From Acidobacteriota bacterium (GTDB lineage Bacteria; Acidobacteriota; Terriglobia; Acidiferrales; UBA7541): a DNA stretch of 64,000 nucleotides. The stretch lies in NCBI GenBank assembly GCA_013289715.1, contig JABCZJ010000006.1, positions 212,278 through 276,277 of the forward strand. The letters are read 5' to 3'. The translations under genes were made by a program, and so were the position numbers. Below are positions 1 to 10,600 of this stretch, piece by piece. Within the stretch, counting starts at the first letter, position 1. The number at the start of each line of letters is the position of its first letter. The notes below the pieces were generated by a model that had not been told where the DNA came from, made no database searches, and saw only the letters and a program-made list of their open reading frames with translations.

Positions 1-567
1 CGCCAGCCCGCCGTGCCGGGCGCATATGTCGAGGAAGGCGTTGCGTCGTGGTACGGCGTTCCGTTCAACGGGCGACGCACCTCCAACGGTGAAATTTACG
101 ATATGCACGAATTCACCGCGGCGCATCGCACGCTGCCTTTCAATTGCGTGGTGCGCGTGACGAATCTGAACAACGGCAGGCACACCGAAGTGCGCATCAA
201 CGATCGCGGCCCGTTCGTCGCGAATCGCGTGATTGATCTTTCGCTTTCGGCGGCACAAGCAATCGAAATGGTGGGAACCGGAACAGCGAACGTACGCCTG
301 GAAATCTTGTCGGGGCCGAATCCGAAGCTAGGATTTTTCGCGGTGCAGGTGGGTGCGTTCAAAATGCAGGAAAATGCCGAGCGGCTGAAAGCGCAGATGG
401 AAGAAACCTATCCGCCGGTGAGCATCGCCACATACGATTCAGCAAATGGAACATTTTACCGCGTGCGCATCGGCCGCTTGCCGAGCGAAGACGCCGCGCA
501 AAACCTCGCGGACAAGTTGCACAACGCCGAACAGCTCACGACGTTCGTCGTGCGTCTGGACGAATAA
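1..567 (+). CDS. rlpA: RlpA-like septal/cell-wall protein with SPOR domain (5' end outside window)
   Basis: The open frame enters from the left edge, so the true N-terminus and any signal or lipoprotein peptide lie outside. The first visible start-like codon is a GTG at 13, but the frame is open back to base 1. The visible part begins with a double-psi beta-barrel RlpA domain (GVASWYGVPFNGRRTSNGE, then INDRGPF), the fold shared with lytic transglycosylases acting on naked glycan strands. The last ~75 residues form a SPOR domain (FFAVQVGAFKMQENAERLK ... YRVRIGRLPSEDAA) that binds denuded peptidoglycan at septa. The family role is glycan processing at division; that this copy is enzymatic is inferred. 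Confidence 0.88.
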   Translation, partial: RQPAVPGAYVEEGVASWYGVPFNGRRTSNGEIYDMHEFTAAHRTLPFNCVVRVTNLNNGRHTEVRINDRGPFVANRVIDLSLSAAQAIEMVGTGTANVRLEILSGPNPKLGFFAVQVGAFKMQENAERLKAQMEETYPPVSIATYDSANGTFYRVRIGRLPSEDAAQNLADKLHNAEQLTTFVVRLDE

Positions 568-593
568 ATGCTCTCGCAGCGCGCGCCCAGCTT

Positions 594-2981
594 TTACTTG
601 TGCTTCATCGCGTAAACGCCGTCCCATTCGACGGGTGGTTCTTCCGCAATGTATTCGTCGCAGCGCGCGAGGAAGGCTCGCGAAGGACCGTCTTCCGGCC
701 AGCGCTGCAGAATTTCCGCCCAGCCGGCCCTGGCAGCGCGCCAGTTACGGTGCTTGTACGCTTCGCGCGCCGCGCCAAATAATGCAACGAGCTCTTCGCC
801 GCTTTGTTCTTTTGCGCGCGGCCCCAGGATTTCGTAAATGGTCACGGGCTGCAGCTTGCCCTTCACGCGGATGAAATCAATTTCGCGAAATAAAAACTGG
901 TCTGCGCGAAGTTCGCGCCGGGTGAATTCGCTGATCAGTATTTGCGTGCCGTACTCCTTGTTCAGCCCTTCCAGCCGCGCCGCCAGATTTACCGCGTCGC
1001 CCAAGGCCGTATATCCGTAACGCAAAGATGAGCCCATGTTTCCCACCGATGCGATGCCCGTATTGATTCCGACGCCGATTTCCAGCACGGGGCTTCCCTG
1101 CGCGCGCCACTGCGCTTGCAATTCGTGCAGGCGCGCGAGCATGCTCACCGCGCTCAGGCAGCAGCGCTCGGCGTGATTGGGCTCATCGAACGGAGCGCCC
1201 CAGATGGCCATCACCGCATCGCCGATATACTTATCGAGCGTGCCCTGGTGGCGAAAAATGATGCGGGTCATTTCGGTCAGGTAGCTGTTGAGCAGGTCGG
1301 CAAGCGTTTGCGCGTCGAGCGTTTCGGAGATGGTGGTGAAGCCGCGGATGTCGCTGAAGAGCACGCTCACTTCCGTCTTGCGCGGTTTCACGCGCTCGGG
1401 ATCGCTGAGCAAGCGGCGAATCACTTCCGGGCTGACGTACTGCTGAAACGCGCCGCGCACTTTGCGTTTTTCCTGCTCTTCGATGAGCACGCGGTAGAGC
1501 GCCACCAGGCTGACGTTGGGGATCAGCACGAACACGGCGGGAACGATGAAATTAAGCCACCAGCCATGAAGAAAGGCCCAATACACGATTCCAGCGAACG
1601 GAAAAAGGAACGCGAGGCCCAGGATCATCCAGCGCGGCTGAACCATCGCCAGCCAGATTCCCAGTGGAATTCCGAACAGCAGAATAAATCCCACGTCGGT
1701 AAGCGCTTGCATGCCATGCTGCACGATGAACTGCTGGTTCAAAATATTGTCGATCACGTTGGCGTGAATCTCCGTGCCGGGAAAATCAATGCCGCCAAAC
1801 GGAGTGGCGCGCAAATCGCCGATTCCCGTGGCGGATGCGCCGACCAGCACGATCTTGTCTTTGAATGTGCCGGGCGGAAATTTCTTCAGCGCGGCATCGG
1901 CGAACGAAACGTAAGGATACGTTCGCACCGGACCGCGATAGTTCACCAGCAGCCGGCTGATGTCGTCGGTGCGCGCGAAGATTTGCTTGCCGAATTCCAC
2001 GCCGACAATTCCGCTGCCGCCGTAGGTGAGGGCGACTTGTTGGTCGCTGAGGCCGAGATACAGGCGCACTGCCTGCACCTCGAGTGAGGCGTAAAAATCC
2101 CAGTTGGCGCGATCCGGGTCGCGGCCATAGGGAATCGCGAGCGGCACGTGGCGCACTACCGAGTCAGCATCCAGAAAAACGTTGAAGAAGCCCACGCCTT
2201 TTTTTGCTGCGACGGCTTCGGTGAAAATCGCGGCATTGGCTTCCGCGCCCCGCGGCAAATAATTCAGATCTTCGTAGATCTGGATCGCTTTAACACGGTC
2301 GGTTTCGCCTTGGGCGGAGGGCAAAGGCCGCACCTGCGGAAACGGAAAATAAGCAATCTGGTTGGCGTATTCATCCAGCGACTGGCTGGAAACTCCGGCG
2401 AGGTCCGCTTTCGTGTAAAGAAAATAACTGCCGAGGACGACGTTACCGAATCGCTGAATGGCTTCGGCGACTTGCTGGTCGTAGTTGTATTCTTTTTCCT
2501 TGTTTTCGATTGTCGAGAGAACCCCGGAGCTGACAGCGCGGCCTTTTTTTTGCTGCGCCGCCAGATCGCCGGCAAGTTCCTGCAACGGCAGGACCGTTTC
2601 GTCCGGCTTGCTGAAGGTCATATCGAAAGCGACGACGCGCGCGCCATCTTGGCGCAGCGCGTCCAGCAAGTGAGCGAAATGGATGCGCGGAAAGGGCCAG
2701 CGGCCCAGCTGTTCCTGCGATTCCTGGTCCACGTCCACGATGATGATGCGCGGATCGGTGCGCAACCTGCCGCGGAACTCGTAGCGCGTGTCCAGGGTGG
2801 ATAATTCCATGCGTTTGACGAAATCGGCGACCGGCATGGGCCGTTCGCCCATGAATGTGACGTAATAAGTCGCGAGCGCAAATAGCGTGCACAGCAGGCT
2901 GATCGCGAACGAGCCTCGGTGGGCCCACCATTCGCGAAGCAATCCCGCGGTGCGGTTGATTATGGTTGTGGGTTGGGCCAT
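594..2981 (-). CDS. CHASE2-domain class III adenylate/guanylate cyclase
   Basis: A 795-residue membrane sensor cyclase. An N-terminal membrane segment (about 25-45) precedes a large extracytoplasmic CHASE2 domain (about 50-410, with IIIVDVDQESQEQLGRWPFP and VLVGASATGIGDLRATP). Three transmembrane helices follow (about 420-500) and then a class III nucleotidyl cyclase domain. The cyclase keeps the metal-binding aspartates in VSVLFSDIRGFT and DKYIGDAVMAIWG and the Asn/Arg pair in VNLAARLEG, so it should be active. A short TPR-like tail (AAREAYKHRNWRAARAGWAE) ends the protein. The CHASE2 ligand is unknown and cAMP versus cGMP cannot be decided by eye. The gene is divergent from the HD-GYP gene, which puts two second-messenger enzymes side by side. 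Confidence 0.9.
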   Translation of the reverse strand: MAQPTTIINRTAGLLREWWAHRGSFAISLLCTLFALATYYVTFMGERPMPVADFVKRMELSTLDTRYEFRGRLRTDPRIIIVDVDQESQEQLGRWPFPRIHFAHLLDALRQDGARVVAFDMTFSKPDETVLPLQELAGDLAAQQKKGRAVSSGVLSTIENKEKEYNYDQQVAEAIQRFGNVVLGSYFLYTKADLAGVSSQSLDEYANQIAYFPFPQVRPLPSAQGETDRVKAIQIYEDLNYLPRGAEANAAIFTEAVAAKKGVGFFNVFLDADSVVRHVPLAIPYGRDPDRANWDFYASLEVQAVRLYLGLSDQQVALTYGGSGIVGVEFGKQIFARTDDISRLLVNYRGPVRTYPYVSFADAALKKFPPGTFKDKIVLVGASATGIGDLRATPFGGIDFPGTEIHANVIDNILNQQFIVQHGMQALTDVGFILLFGIPLGIWLAMVQPRWMILGLAFLFPFAGIVYWAFLHGWWLNFIVPAVFVLIPNVSLVALYRVLIEEQEKRKVRGAFQQYVSPEVIRRLLSDPERVKPRKTEVSVLFSDIRGFTTISETLDAQTLADLLNSYLTEMTRIIFRHQGTLDKYIGDAVMAIWGAPFDEPNHAERCCLSAVSMLARLHELQAQWRAQGSPVLEIGVGINTGIASVGNMGSSLRYGYTALGDAVNLAARLEGLNKEYGTQILISEFTRRELRADQFLFREIDFIRVKGKLQPVTIYEILGPRAKEQSGEELVALFGAAREAYKHRNWRAARAGWAEILQRWPEDGPSRAFLARCDEYIAEEPPVEWDGVYAMKHK

Positions 2982-3208
2982 ATTTACCGCGAATGCAGTG
3001 CGCCGCGCTTATCGGGATGGAGATTGAAATCCGCGCAAGGCTAACAAACGCCCGCGTCCGATTCAAGACGCGAGGCCGCCGGATGTTCCGTGCGCACGAC
3101 GCCTGCCCGTCGCGAACGAAAAGGATATAGAATCGGCTGCCTGCGCCGGTGTGCCTGCTTTCGCTATACTTTGACACGCGGGGGCAGGGGCGCGGCACGC
3201 AAGAAGCT

Positions 3209-5197
3209 ATGGGCGAAAAGAGAGAGATTTGGTTCATGGAAGGCTCGACGGCGGAGAAACTCGTCGCGCCGTTGCCGCCGAACTATGCATTGCGCAGCCT
3301 CACCACGAACAAGCAGAGCGATGCGAACGGAAGACGCGAGCAGGATGGTGCGCCAAATTACGGTGTGGTGCTCGCTGACATGCGCGATGGCGCGCCGGTG
3401 CTGCCGGCTTCCTGGAACGGTTCCGGCAGCAATTACCGCGTGATCGGGGTGGTGCCTGCGGCTGGCTTGGGCACGGTCGAGACGTCCGCATCACACGGTG
3501 CAAAGACAGCGGCGTCGGTTTTCGCGTTTGTTTCTTGCAGCGCTTCCGGCGAGGAATTGGAAAAGACGCTCGGCATTGCGTTCGAAAATCTCGAGTTGAT
3601 GGCGAGCGAACGCGCTGCGCGCGAGGAGCTGGAACGCGCCGAACGCGAGCGCGAACAGCTGAATGAAATCGGGATTGCTCTCTCTTCGCAGCGCGATGTT
3701 CGCGAGTTGCTCAATCTGATTCTTGCCAAGGCTCGGGAAATCACGCGGGCCGATGCCGGCTCACTTTACCTGGTTGAGGATGAAGACCAGGGCGGCCGGC
3801 ATTTGCGATTCATGCTGACGCAGAACGACAGCCTGGTGTTTCCGTTCAAGGAATTTGCGCTGCCGATGGCGGAAGATTCCATGGCGGGCTACACGGCGCT
3901 GCGCGGCGAGGTAGTGAACTTCGCGGATGCGCATCACATCCCACCGGAAATGCCGTTTCACTTCAACGATCATTACGATCGCGAGTCGGGTTACCGCACA
4001 AAATCGCTGCTCACGCTGCCGATGCGCAACGCCAAGGGCGAAGTGCTGGGCGTGCTGCAGCTCATCAACGCGAAAAATGATCCGGCGGCGCGTTTGCACG
4101 ATGAAGCTGACGTGGCACGGCACGTGCTTCCGTTCCACGAGCGCTCGGTGCGGTTGGCTTTGTCGCTGGCTTCGCAGGCGGCTGTGGCTTACGAAAATCG
4201 CAAGCTTTACAACGATATTCAAACGTTGTTTGAAGGCTTCGTGAAAGCCGCGGTGACGGCGATCGAGCAGCGCGATCCCACCACGTCCGGGCATTCGCTG
4301 CGCGTGGCCGCTTACACCCAGGGCCTGGCTGAAGTTGTGGACCAGGTTTCCACGGGCCCCTACCGCGACAGCCGTTTCGATCATGAGCAGATGAAGGAAA
4401 TTCGCTACGCCGCGCTGCTGCACGATTTCGGAAAAGTAGGCGTGCGCGAAGAAGTCCTGGTGAAGGCGAAAAAGTTGTACCCGCTACAAATGGAACTGGT
4501 GAAGCAGCGCTTCGACTACATTCGCAAGGAAGTGGAAGCGAGCATGGTGCGCCGCAAGCTGCAGATGTTTCTGGAGCGCGACCGCGGAGACGCGCTGGGC
4601 GAAATCGCGCGGCTGAGCGAGGATTTCGAGCAGCGCCTCGAGCGCATTCAGGATTATTTGCGGTTCATCCTGGATGCGAACGAGCCGACGCTGATGGAGC
4701 AGGGACAGTTCCGCAAGCTGAGCGAAATCGCGCAGCAATTTTTCGTCGACAGCAGGGGCAGCGAGCTGCCTTACCTCAATGCCGATGAAATGCGCCTGCT
4801 TTCGATACCGAAAGGTAGTCTGGACGCTTCCGAGCGGCAGCAGATTGAATCGCATGTGCTGCACACTTTTAATTTCCTCAGCCAGATTCCCTGGACCAAG
4901 GAATTGCGCGGCGTGCCGGAAATCGCGCGCGCGCATCACGAAAAACTGAATGGCCTTGGCTATCCTTACCAGCTGCGCGGCGATCAGATTCCGCTGCCCG
5001 CCAAGATGATGACGATCTGCGATATTTTCGACGCGTTGACGGCTTCCGACCGGCCCTACAAACGCGCGGTTCCCGCCGAGCGCGCTCTAAGCATCCTGGA
5101 GGAATGCGTGCGGGCCAACGAAATTGACGCGGAGCTGTTCAGGCTTTTCCGCGAATCCCGGGTGTACGAACGCGTGATGCCCCGACCGCCCAAATAA
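3209..5197 (+). CDS. GAF/HD-GYP cyclic-di-GMP phosphodiesterase-like protein
   Basis: The architecture is an N-terminal variable region with a coiled coil (EERERAEREREQLNEIG type), a GAF sensor domain (RDVRELLNLILAKAREITRADAGSLYLV onward) and an HD-GYP domain that would hydrolyse c-di-GMP. The HD dyad is in ALLHDFGKVGV. The second signature reads HHEKLNGLGYP, with Asn where the family usually has Asp (HHExxDGxGYP). About 150 residues of helical sequence separate the two signatures, longer than in a minimal HD-GYP. The start is uncertain: ATG 3209 is chosen, with GTG 3149 and ATG 3236 as alternatives, and none has a strong ribosome site. It is translationally coupled to the next gene through TAATG at 5195. 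Confidence 0.85.
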   Translation: MGEKREIWFMEGSTAEKLVAPLPPNYALRSLTTNKQSDANGRREQDGAPNYGVVLADMRDGAPVLPASWNGSGSNYRVIGVVPAAGLGTVETSASHGAKTAASVFAFVSCSASGEELEKTLGIAFENLELMASERAAREELERAEREREQLNEIGIALSSQRDVRELLNLILAKAREITRADAGSLYLVEDEDQGGRHLRFMLTQNDSLVFPFKEFALPMAEDSMAGYTALRGEVVNFADAHHIPPEMPFHFNDHYDRESGYRTKSLLTLPMRNAKGEVLGVLQLINAKNDPAARLHDEADVARHVLPFHERSVRLALSLASQAAVAYENRKLYNDIQTLFEGFVKAAVTAIEQRDPTTSGHSLRVAAYTQGLAEVVDQVSTGPYRDSRFDHEQMKEIRYAALLHDFGKVGVREEVLVKAKKLYPLQMELVKQRFDYIRKEVEASMVRRKLQMFLERDRGDALGEIARLSEDFEQRLERIQDYLRFILDANEPTLMEQGQFRKLSEIAQQFFVDSRGSELPYLNADEMRLLSIPKGSLDASERQQIESHVLHTFNFLSQIPWTKELRGVPEIARAHHEKLNGLGYPYQLRGDQIPLPAKMMTICDIFDALTASDRPYKRAVPAERALSILEECVRANEIDAELFRLFRESRVYERVMPRPPK

Positions 5198-6306
5198 TGC
5201 GCGACATGCGATCTTCTTCCGGATTGCTCGCCCGAGCGACGACGCGCGCCTGGACGCTTGCGTGTATGGTGAGCGGCGTTTGCCCTTTCATCGTGGGCGC
5301 TTGCTTGGTTTTAGCTTGCGGCCAGACGCCGCGCGCTCAATCCACGGCAGCTACCACCTGGACGGTTTCGATCGTGCTGCCTGCCCGGCTGGTCGCCGGG
5401 CAACCGGCGACGCTTGCGGTTCTCGGGGTGGATGGCCGGCTGGCGGACGGAATCACGGTGGACCTGGGAAAAGGGCAGCGCGTGAAGACGGACAAAACCG
5501 GGCGAGCATTCTTCACCGTTCCCGCCGATTTGCTGGTGTTGATTGCCAGCGCCGCTGGGAATTCGGCTGCTGCGCTGGTTGATGCGCCCACGACGGGCAC
5601 GGGCGAGCAGGCAGCGACCGTTGCCCCCGTGGTGTCGCCCGTGGATCGGTTTTCAGTGTGCGGCGGCGGGTTTCGCGGCGACGTGGATGCGAATCGCGCA
5701 AGCATCAATGGCGAACGCGCGTTTGTGCTGGCGTCATCGCCGGAATGCATCGTGCTGCTGGCGAGCCCGCGCGCGCTGCCCGGTCCCGCGAAAATATTGA
5801 TGGAGGCGCCCGGTGGGCAATGGAACGCAACGACGACCCTGGCGAGTTTGCATTTTGATCCTCCCTTGCCGCCGCTGGTGCCGGAAAAACGCAGCAAGCT
5901 CGCCTTGCACGTGCAGGGAACAGACCAGGCATTGCGCCTGTGGGTGGAAAATCAAACTCCCGGCGTGCTGCGATTTTTGCGCGGCGACCGGCAAGAGGTA
6001 CTGACGTCCGGAGGGCCGCAGAATTCCGCCGAGATTGAAGTGCAAGCCGTTGCCACGGGAGATTTTTCGTTTCACGGGCGAATTCTTGCCGCGCCCGATG
6101 CGGGAGTGGCCCGGCGCTATCTCACGGCGGCGGAAGCGATCGCGCCCAAAGATCTGCAGCATTTGCTGAAGAACCTGGCGGACCGGCTCACCCATCATCC
6201 CGGCGACACACAAAAAGTGTGGCGTGACACCGAGGCGATTCTTGCCACGACGATGGCGGGAGATTTTCGCACCCTGCTGGAATGCGCGGCCGCGGCGTTG
6301 CAGTAA
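5197..6306 (+). CDS. Secreted protein of unknown function
   Basis: A 369-residue protein whose ATG overlaps the stop of the HD-GYP gene (TAATG), so the two are probably cotranslated. Residues ~18-47 look like a signal peptide with a cysteine in VLACGQTPRAQS, which could also be read as a lipobox. The mature part begins with an Ig-like beta segment (WTVSIVLPARLVAGQPATLAVLGVDG) that resembles a bacterial invasin or carboxypeptidase-regulatory repeat. A second beta-rich region follows, and a helical C-terminus (LQHLLKNLADRLTHH...). No enzymatic motif is visible. I do not recognise the family. Coupling to a c-di-GMP enzyme suggests a surface or envelope role, but that is inference. Confidence 0.65.
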   Translation: MRDMRSSSGLLARATTRAWTLACMVSGVCPFIVGACLVLACGQTPRAQSTAATTWTVSIVLPARLVAGQPATLAVLGVDGRLADGITVDLGKGQRVKTDKTGRAFFTVPADLLVLIASAAGNSAAALVDAPTTGTGEQAATVAPVVSPVDRFSVCGGGFRGDVDANRASINGERAFVLASSPECIVLLASPRALPGPAKILMEAPGGQWNATTTLASLHFDPPLPPLVPEKRSKLALHVQGTDQALRLWVENQTPGVLRFLRGDRQEVLTSGGPQNSAEIEVQAVATGDFSFHGRILAAPDAGVARRYLTAAEAIAPKDLQHLLKNLADRLTHHPGDTQKVWRDTEAILATTMAGDFRTLLECAAAALQ

Positions 6307-6389
6307 GAGTTGCCAAGATTTGGGCGCAGCGCGAAAGCGCGCTTCCGGGGCGAATGCCCCGCCCTCCCGCATTGCGCGCTTGCGGATGG

Positions 6390-7487
6390 CTATTTTTCGT
6401 TTGTGGCGCTGAGGATTTTCGGGGGCGCTTGCGCTTCGGGCAGCGCGCCCTGCGCCATTTGTTCCAGCGCATTGCGCGCGCGGCTCAGGCGGCTGTCGGC
6501 ATCTTCGTAACTCTGCTGCGCGTGGCGCAGATGCGTGCCGAGCCGGTCGTAAACTTCGGCGAACGTCTCGAATTGCTTTTTCAATCCGCCCATGCCGGCG
6601 AGCAAATGCCGCGCGTTCTCTTCGATTTTCTGGCCTTGCAAGCTGATGGCAATGGCGCTGAGGCAGGCGTAAAAAGTGTTTGGCGAAACGGGGAACACGC
6701 GTTTCGCGCGGCAATATTCGTCAATTTGGCCGTATTTTGAATCTTCGGTCATCAGCAGCTCGTAATACACGCCCTCGGACGGCACGAACATCAGCGCGTA
6801 ATCGAAGGTGTGCTCGTCCGGCAGAATGTATTTCTCGGCGATCGAATCGGCGTGCTTGCGAACAGCCAGCGAAAATTCCCGCCGCGCGGATTCGCCGGCG
6901 TCGAAAAGCCTGCGGTACGCGTCCAGAGGGAATTTCGAGTCCACACAGAGAATGCGGTCACCGCTGCGCACGATCGCGTCCACGATCGCGCCGGTGGTAT
7001 CAAAGCGGTATTGCGTCTCGTAGGCGCTGCGCGGCAAGGCATCCTGCAGCAGGCGCTCCAGTACAACTTCGCCGAGCACACCGCGCGTCTTCGCGCCGCC
7101 GAGAACATTTTGCAGCGTCTGCGCGGATTGCGACATCGCATTTCCCGCCTGCTGCACTTCCGCAATCTGCATGCTGATTTTGCGAATCGTCTCGTTCGAG
7201 GATTGCAGCTGCTGCGCCATGGCGATTTGCGCGTCGCTCGCGAGCTTGCCGGAGGATGCGACGCCGGATTGCAGTTCCTGGCGCACCTGGCCGAGCTGCG
7301 TTGTGACGGATTGCATCAGGTGATTGATTTGCGCGTTGACGGATTGGCCCTGGGTGGCGAGAGAATTCTGCATTTCCTGACGCACGGCGGAGAGTTGCGC
7401 GTCCGCACGCCGCGCCGCGGACCACAGGATTGACGCGACAACGCCGATGGCAACCAAGCCCAGGATCAACCACACGATGGGGTTCAT
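6390..7487 (-). CDS. rmuC: RmuC family DNA recombination protein
   Basis: A 365-residue protein with an N-terminal membrane anchor (about 3-25, NPIVWLILGLVAIGVVASIL), a long coiled coil rich in Gln (about 30-130), and the RmuC nuclease-like domain (GVLGEVVLERLLQDALP ... ILCVDSKFPLDAYRRLFDA ... VFPVSPNTFYACLSAIAISL). Family members limit inversion at short inverted repeats in E. coli, and the conserved domain is related to restriction-endonuclease-like folds. ATG 7487 is preferred over a TTG one codon earlier because GGGAAG lies just upstream. The gene stands alone on this strand with no obvious repair partner. Confidence 0.9.
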   Translation of the reverse strand: MNPIVWLILGLVAIGVVASILWSAARRADAQLSAVRQEMQNSLATQGQSVNAQINHLMQSVTTQLGQVRQELQSGVASSGKLASDAQIAMAQQLQSSNETIRKISMQIAEVQQAGNAMSQSAQTLQNVLGGAKTRGVLGEVVLERLLQDALPRSAYETQYRFDTTGAIVDAIVRSGDRILCVDSKFPLDAYRRLFDAGESARREFSLAVRKHADSIAEKYILPDEHTFDYALMFVPSEGVYYELLMTEDSKYGQIDEYCRAKRVFPVSPNTFYACLSAIAISLQGQKIEENARHLLAGMGGLKKQFETFAEVYDRLGTHLRHAQQSYEDADSRLSRARNALEQMAQGALPEAQAPPKILSATNEK

Positions 7488-7660
7488 CAATATTCTTCCC
7501 GTTGCTGTGAACGCGCGTGCTGAGCGCTTGCAAACACTTTAGCGCGAACGCGCTTGCAGCGCAAAATTTCGGGTGAAGTGGGAATAGCGCAATCGCGCCG
7601 CGAGCGATGCAAAATCTCGCGGGAAATGCTCTGTGAGCCGAGCAGAAACCCGCCCAGCGT

Positions 7661-10600
7661 CTAGAAGTTGAGCTTCAGCGCGAACTGAAACGTGCGCGGA
7701 TCGTAGGCCGATGTTGGCTGGCCCGCGGCGCAATTCGCCGCGCCTGCGGTGGAATCGCAGACCGGGTTCACGCCGCTGACGTTGAAGTGATTCAGCATGT
7801 TGAAACCGTCGGCGATCACCTGCAGGTTTACGCGCTCCGTGATCGGGATTTCCTTGGCGATGCGCAAATCAATCTGGAAGAAACCCGGCTGATTGAAAGC
7901 GTTGCGGCCAAGATCTCCCGTACAGCCGGTGGGCGGCACGGGAACGGTGGCGCTGGGAGGAATCACGGAACCGTCGCTGCCAAAGCAATTCGTGGGAAGG
8001 ATGAACTCGGCATTGTGGATGAAAGGCGAAGTGGTCGCCGCGGGGAATCCCGCCGGAACCGAGGCGCCGGCAGGAAGTACCGACGGCCGGCCCGTGGAAG
8101 AACCGAAGTCGAGGTTCGTATCATAACCCAGCAGGACGTTGTAAGGCCGGCCCGACGCCACTTCGATCACCGGCGAGACAGTAAAGTTCGAAAGTATTTT
8201 TTTCCACATCGCGGAATCATTCTGGCGGAAGGGCGTCTGATACACCGCGCTGGTGATCCAGCGATGCCGCTGGTCGAAGTCGGAGTTGCCGCGTTCGCCA
8301 TTCGGATTGCTGTTGTCCTGCGGATTCAACAGCGTGGAAAGGTCGGTGGAATCGTCGATCGTGTGAGAATACGTCCAGCCAGAAACCATTTCGAAACCGT
8401 GCGAAAAACGTTTCGTCACTGTCAGCGTGAAGCCGTTGTAAAGAGAATTGCCCGTGGACGTTTGCGGGTTCACATCGCTCCAGGGAACCTGTACTCCCGC
8501 GAAGCCCGTGGGAAATCCGCCCGCAGCCGCGAGCGCAAGCAAATTTGAGTAACCTCCGACCAGCCCTGCGAACGATGGATTCGGACCCGAGGGGCGGAAG
8601 AAATTAAACGCGGCAGCCGTGCCGATCGCTCCGATGGGCGTTCCGCATCCGGCCGCCGAAGAGCCGATGCCGAAGACGCCGGGCGCTTCGACCAGAACGC
8701 TGCCGCTGCCGGTATTCACGCAGCCCGGCACGCCACCGTTGGCGGGAACCTCTACCGTAAGAGGATTTGTTCCGGGCGTGATCAGCCCCGCCTCGATGGC
8801 GTGGGTAGCGTTGGAATCGAGAATCGCCGGATTGGTGACGTTAATATTGATGGTGCGATCCAGATGGGTGCCGTGCGTGTAGTTGTAACCAGCGCTCACT
8901 TTCCAGTCGCGCGAAAGCTCACGTTCGATGGAAAGGTTCGCCTGTTGCGCCAGCGCATACTGGAAATTGCTTTGGATCGGAATTGTGTAGGGAATGCCCA
9001 CCAGCGGATAGCCCAGCGCTCCCGGCACTTCGGGGTTCGGCACCGTCAAATAATTTTGATTGATAAAAAGGGAATTCGGCTGAAACGCGTTGAAGCGCTG
9101 CTGATTGGCCTGATAGCACATGTTCGGCGTGGCCGTCGAGCAGCCCATGTCTGGCACATTCAGTATTCCCTGAAAAATCGAAGCGGCGTTCAAAGAGCCA
9201 TCGGGCGTGCCGCCGGGGAATTGCAGAAGCGCAGAACGCGCGCCGTCTTCCGCGGTGGCAAGAAAAGTGAGCGCCAGTGCCGGATTGTCGTAGAAAAAAC
9301 CGTAGCCGGCGCGGATGACGGTCTTGCCGTCGCCAAAGGGATCCCAGGCAATTCCGATGCGAGGAGAGACGTTGTTCGAGTCAACCGGCACGCCTTCCTG
9401 GACGCCAAAGGCCTTCTCGGCAATCGCGTTGGCAGTGGTCGCTGCGGGAAAGGTAGGCTGCCATCCGATGTCGTAGCGCACGCCGTAATTCAGCGTCAGT
9501 CGCTGATTTATTTTCCAGCTGTCCTGCGCGAAAACGCCGAGCAATTTATTGTTGAATGGGCTGTCCGACTGGCCGATGCCCTGGAAAAAAATCGTGGGAG
9601 TGCCGAAGCCGTAGGCCTGTACGGGCGTCAAGCTGGGAGCGCCCGCTGCGATCGCAACGCTGCCGAAATCATAAACGCCGCCGTAATTCAGCGTGAAGAT
9701 CTGCGCGGAAGGAGACTGCAGCTGGATAAAGTTGAAGTCCACGCCGAACTTCAGCGAATGCTTTCCCTTGATCCAGGTCAGATTGTCGGTGAGCTGATAG
9801 CGTTTTTCCAGGCGATCTTCGGTCGAGAAAGGTTCGCGCCCGATGTACGCCGCGCCCGCAATGTTCACGGCGGGAGCGGAGCCGCCCGGAAGATCCGAGA
9901 AGCCGTAAAAAAGACTGCGCCGCGCAAATTGGAAGTGAACTTCGTTGAACACATTGCTGCTGATGGTCGTGGTGTGCTGTGCGATCAAAGCCCAGTCATG
10001 CGTTTGCTGCGAGGACGTACGGCTCCCGGAATTCTGTCCGAACGTCTGGTTCTGCGCGTTCACCTGGATGCCGTCCACGCTGTCCGGCGAAACCATCGCG
10101 CGCACGAAAGTGTTGTTCCGCGAATTCCAGGTGTGATCAATACGCAGGGAGTAGATACTGCCCTTTTCGGAAATGGGGAAATTTCCGATTGTCGAAACAA
10201 GCCCGGCAAAGGACGCGGGCAGCGGCGCGCTGGTACTGGGAAATGTTGAACCTGGATAAAACGGTGTGTTGCCAAAGATAGCCGTGAACGAACTCGCCGC
10301 CGCCGCGCAAAGATAAGGAATCCCCGCAGGTCCCGCAGCCGCAACGAATGCTTGCTGCGTGGGCGTCACCAGATACGCGGGCAGCGGACACGGCCCCGCG
10401 TTCGGAGGCAGAATATGGGAATTTATGAATCCGAAGTTGTCCTGCCCGATCGCGGTGAATCCGGTTTCCTCGCGGCGCGTGAGTTCGTAGCTGAAGAAGA
10501 AAAAAGTTTTGTCCTTCTGGATGGGGCCGCCGAGCGTCAAGCCGGTCTGCACGCGCGTGTAGGATTGCTTCACCGGCGTGATGCCGCACTCAAACGTTGT

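Noticed and set aside
1116..2087. Long plus-strand reading frame opposite the CHASE2 cyclase
   Set aside because: It is antisense to a clear gene and its product has no recognisable domains; high-GC codon bias leaves such shadow frames open.
8801..10249. Long plus-strand frame inside the TonB receptor
   Set aside because: Antisense shadow; the minus-strand barrel protein is coherent over the whole stretch.
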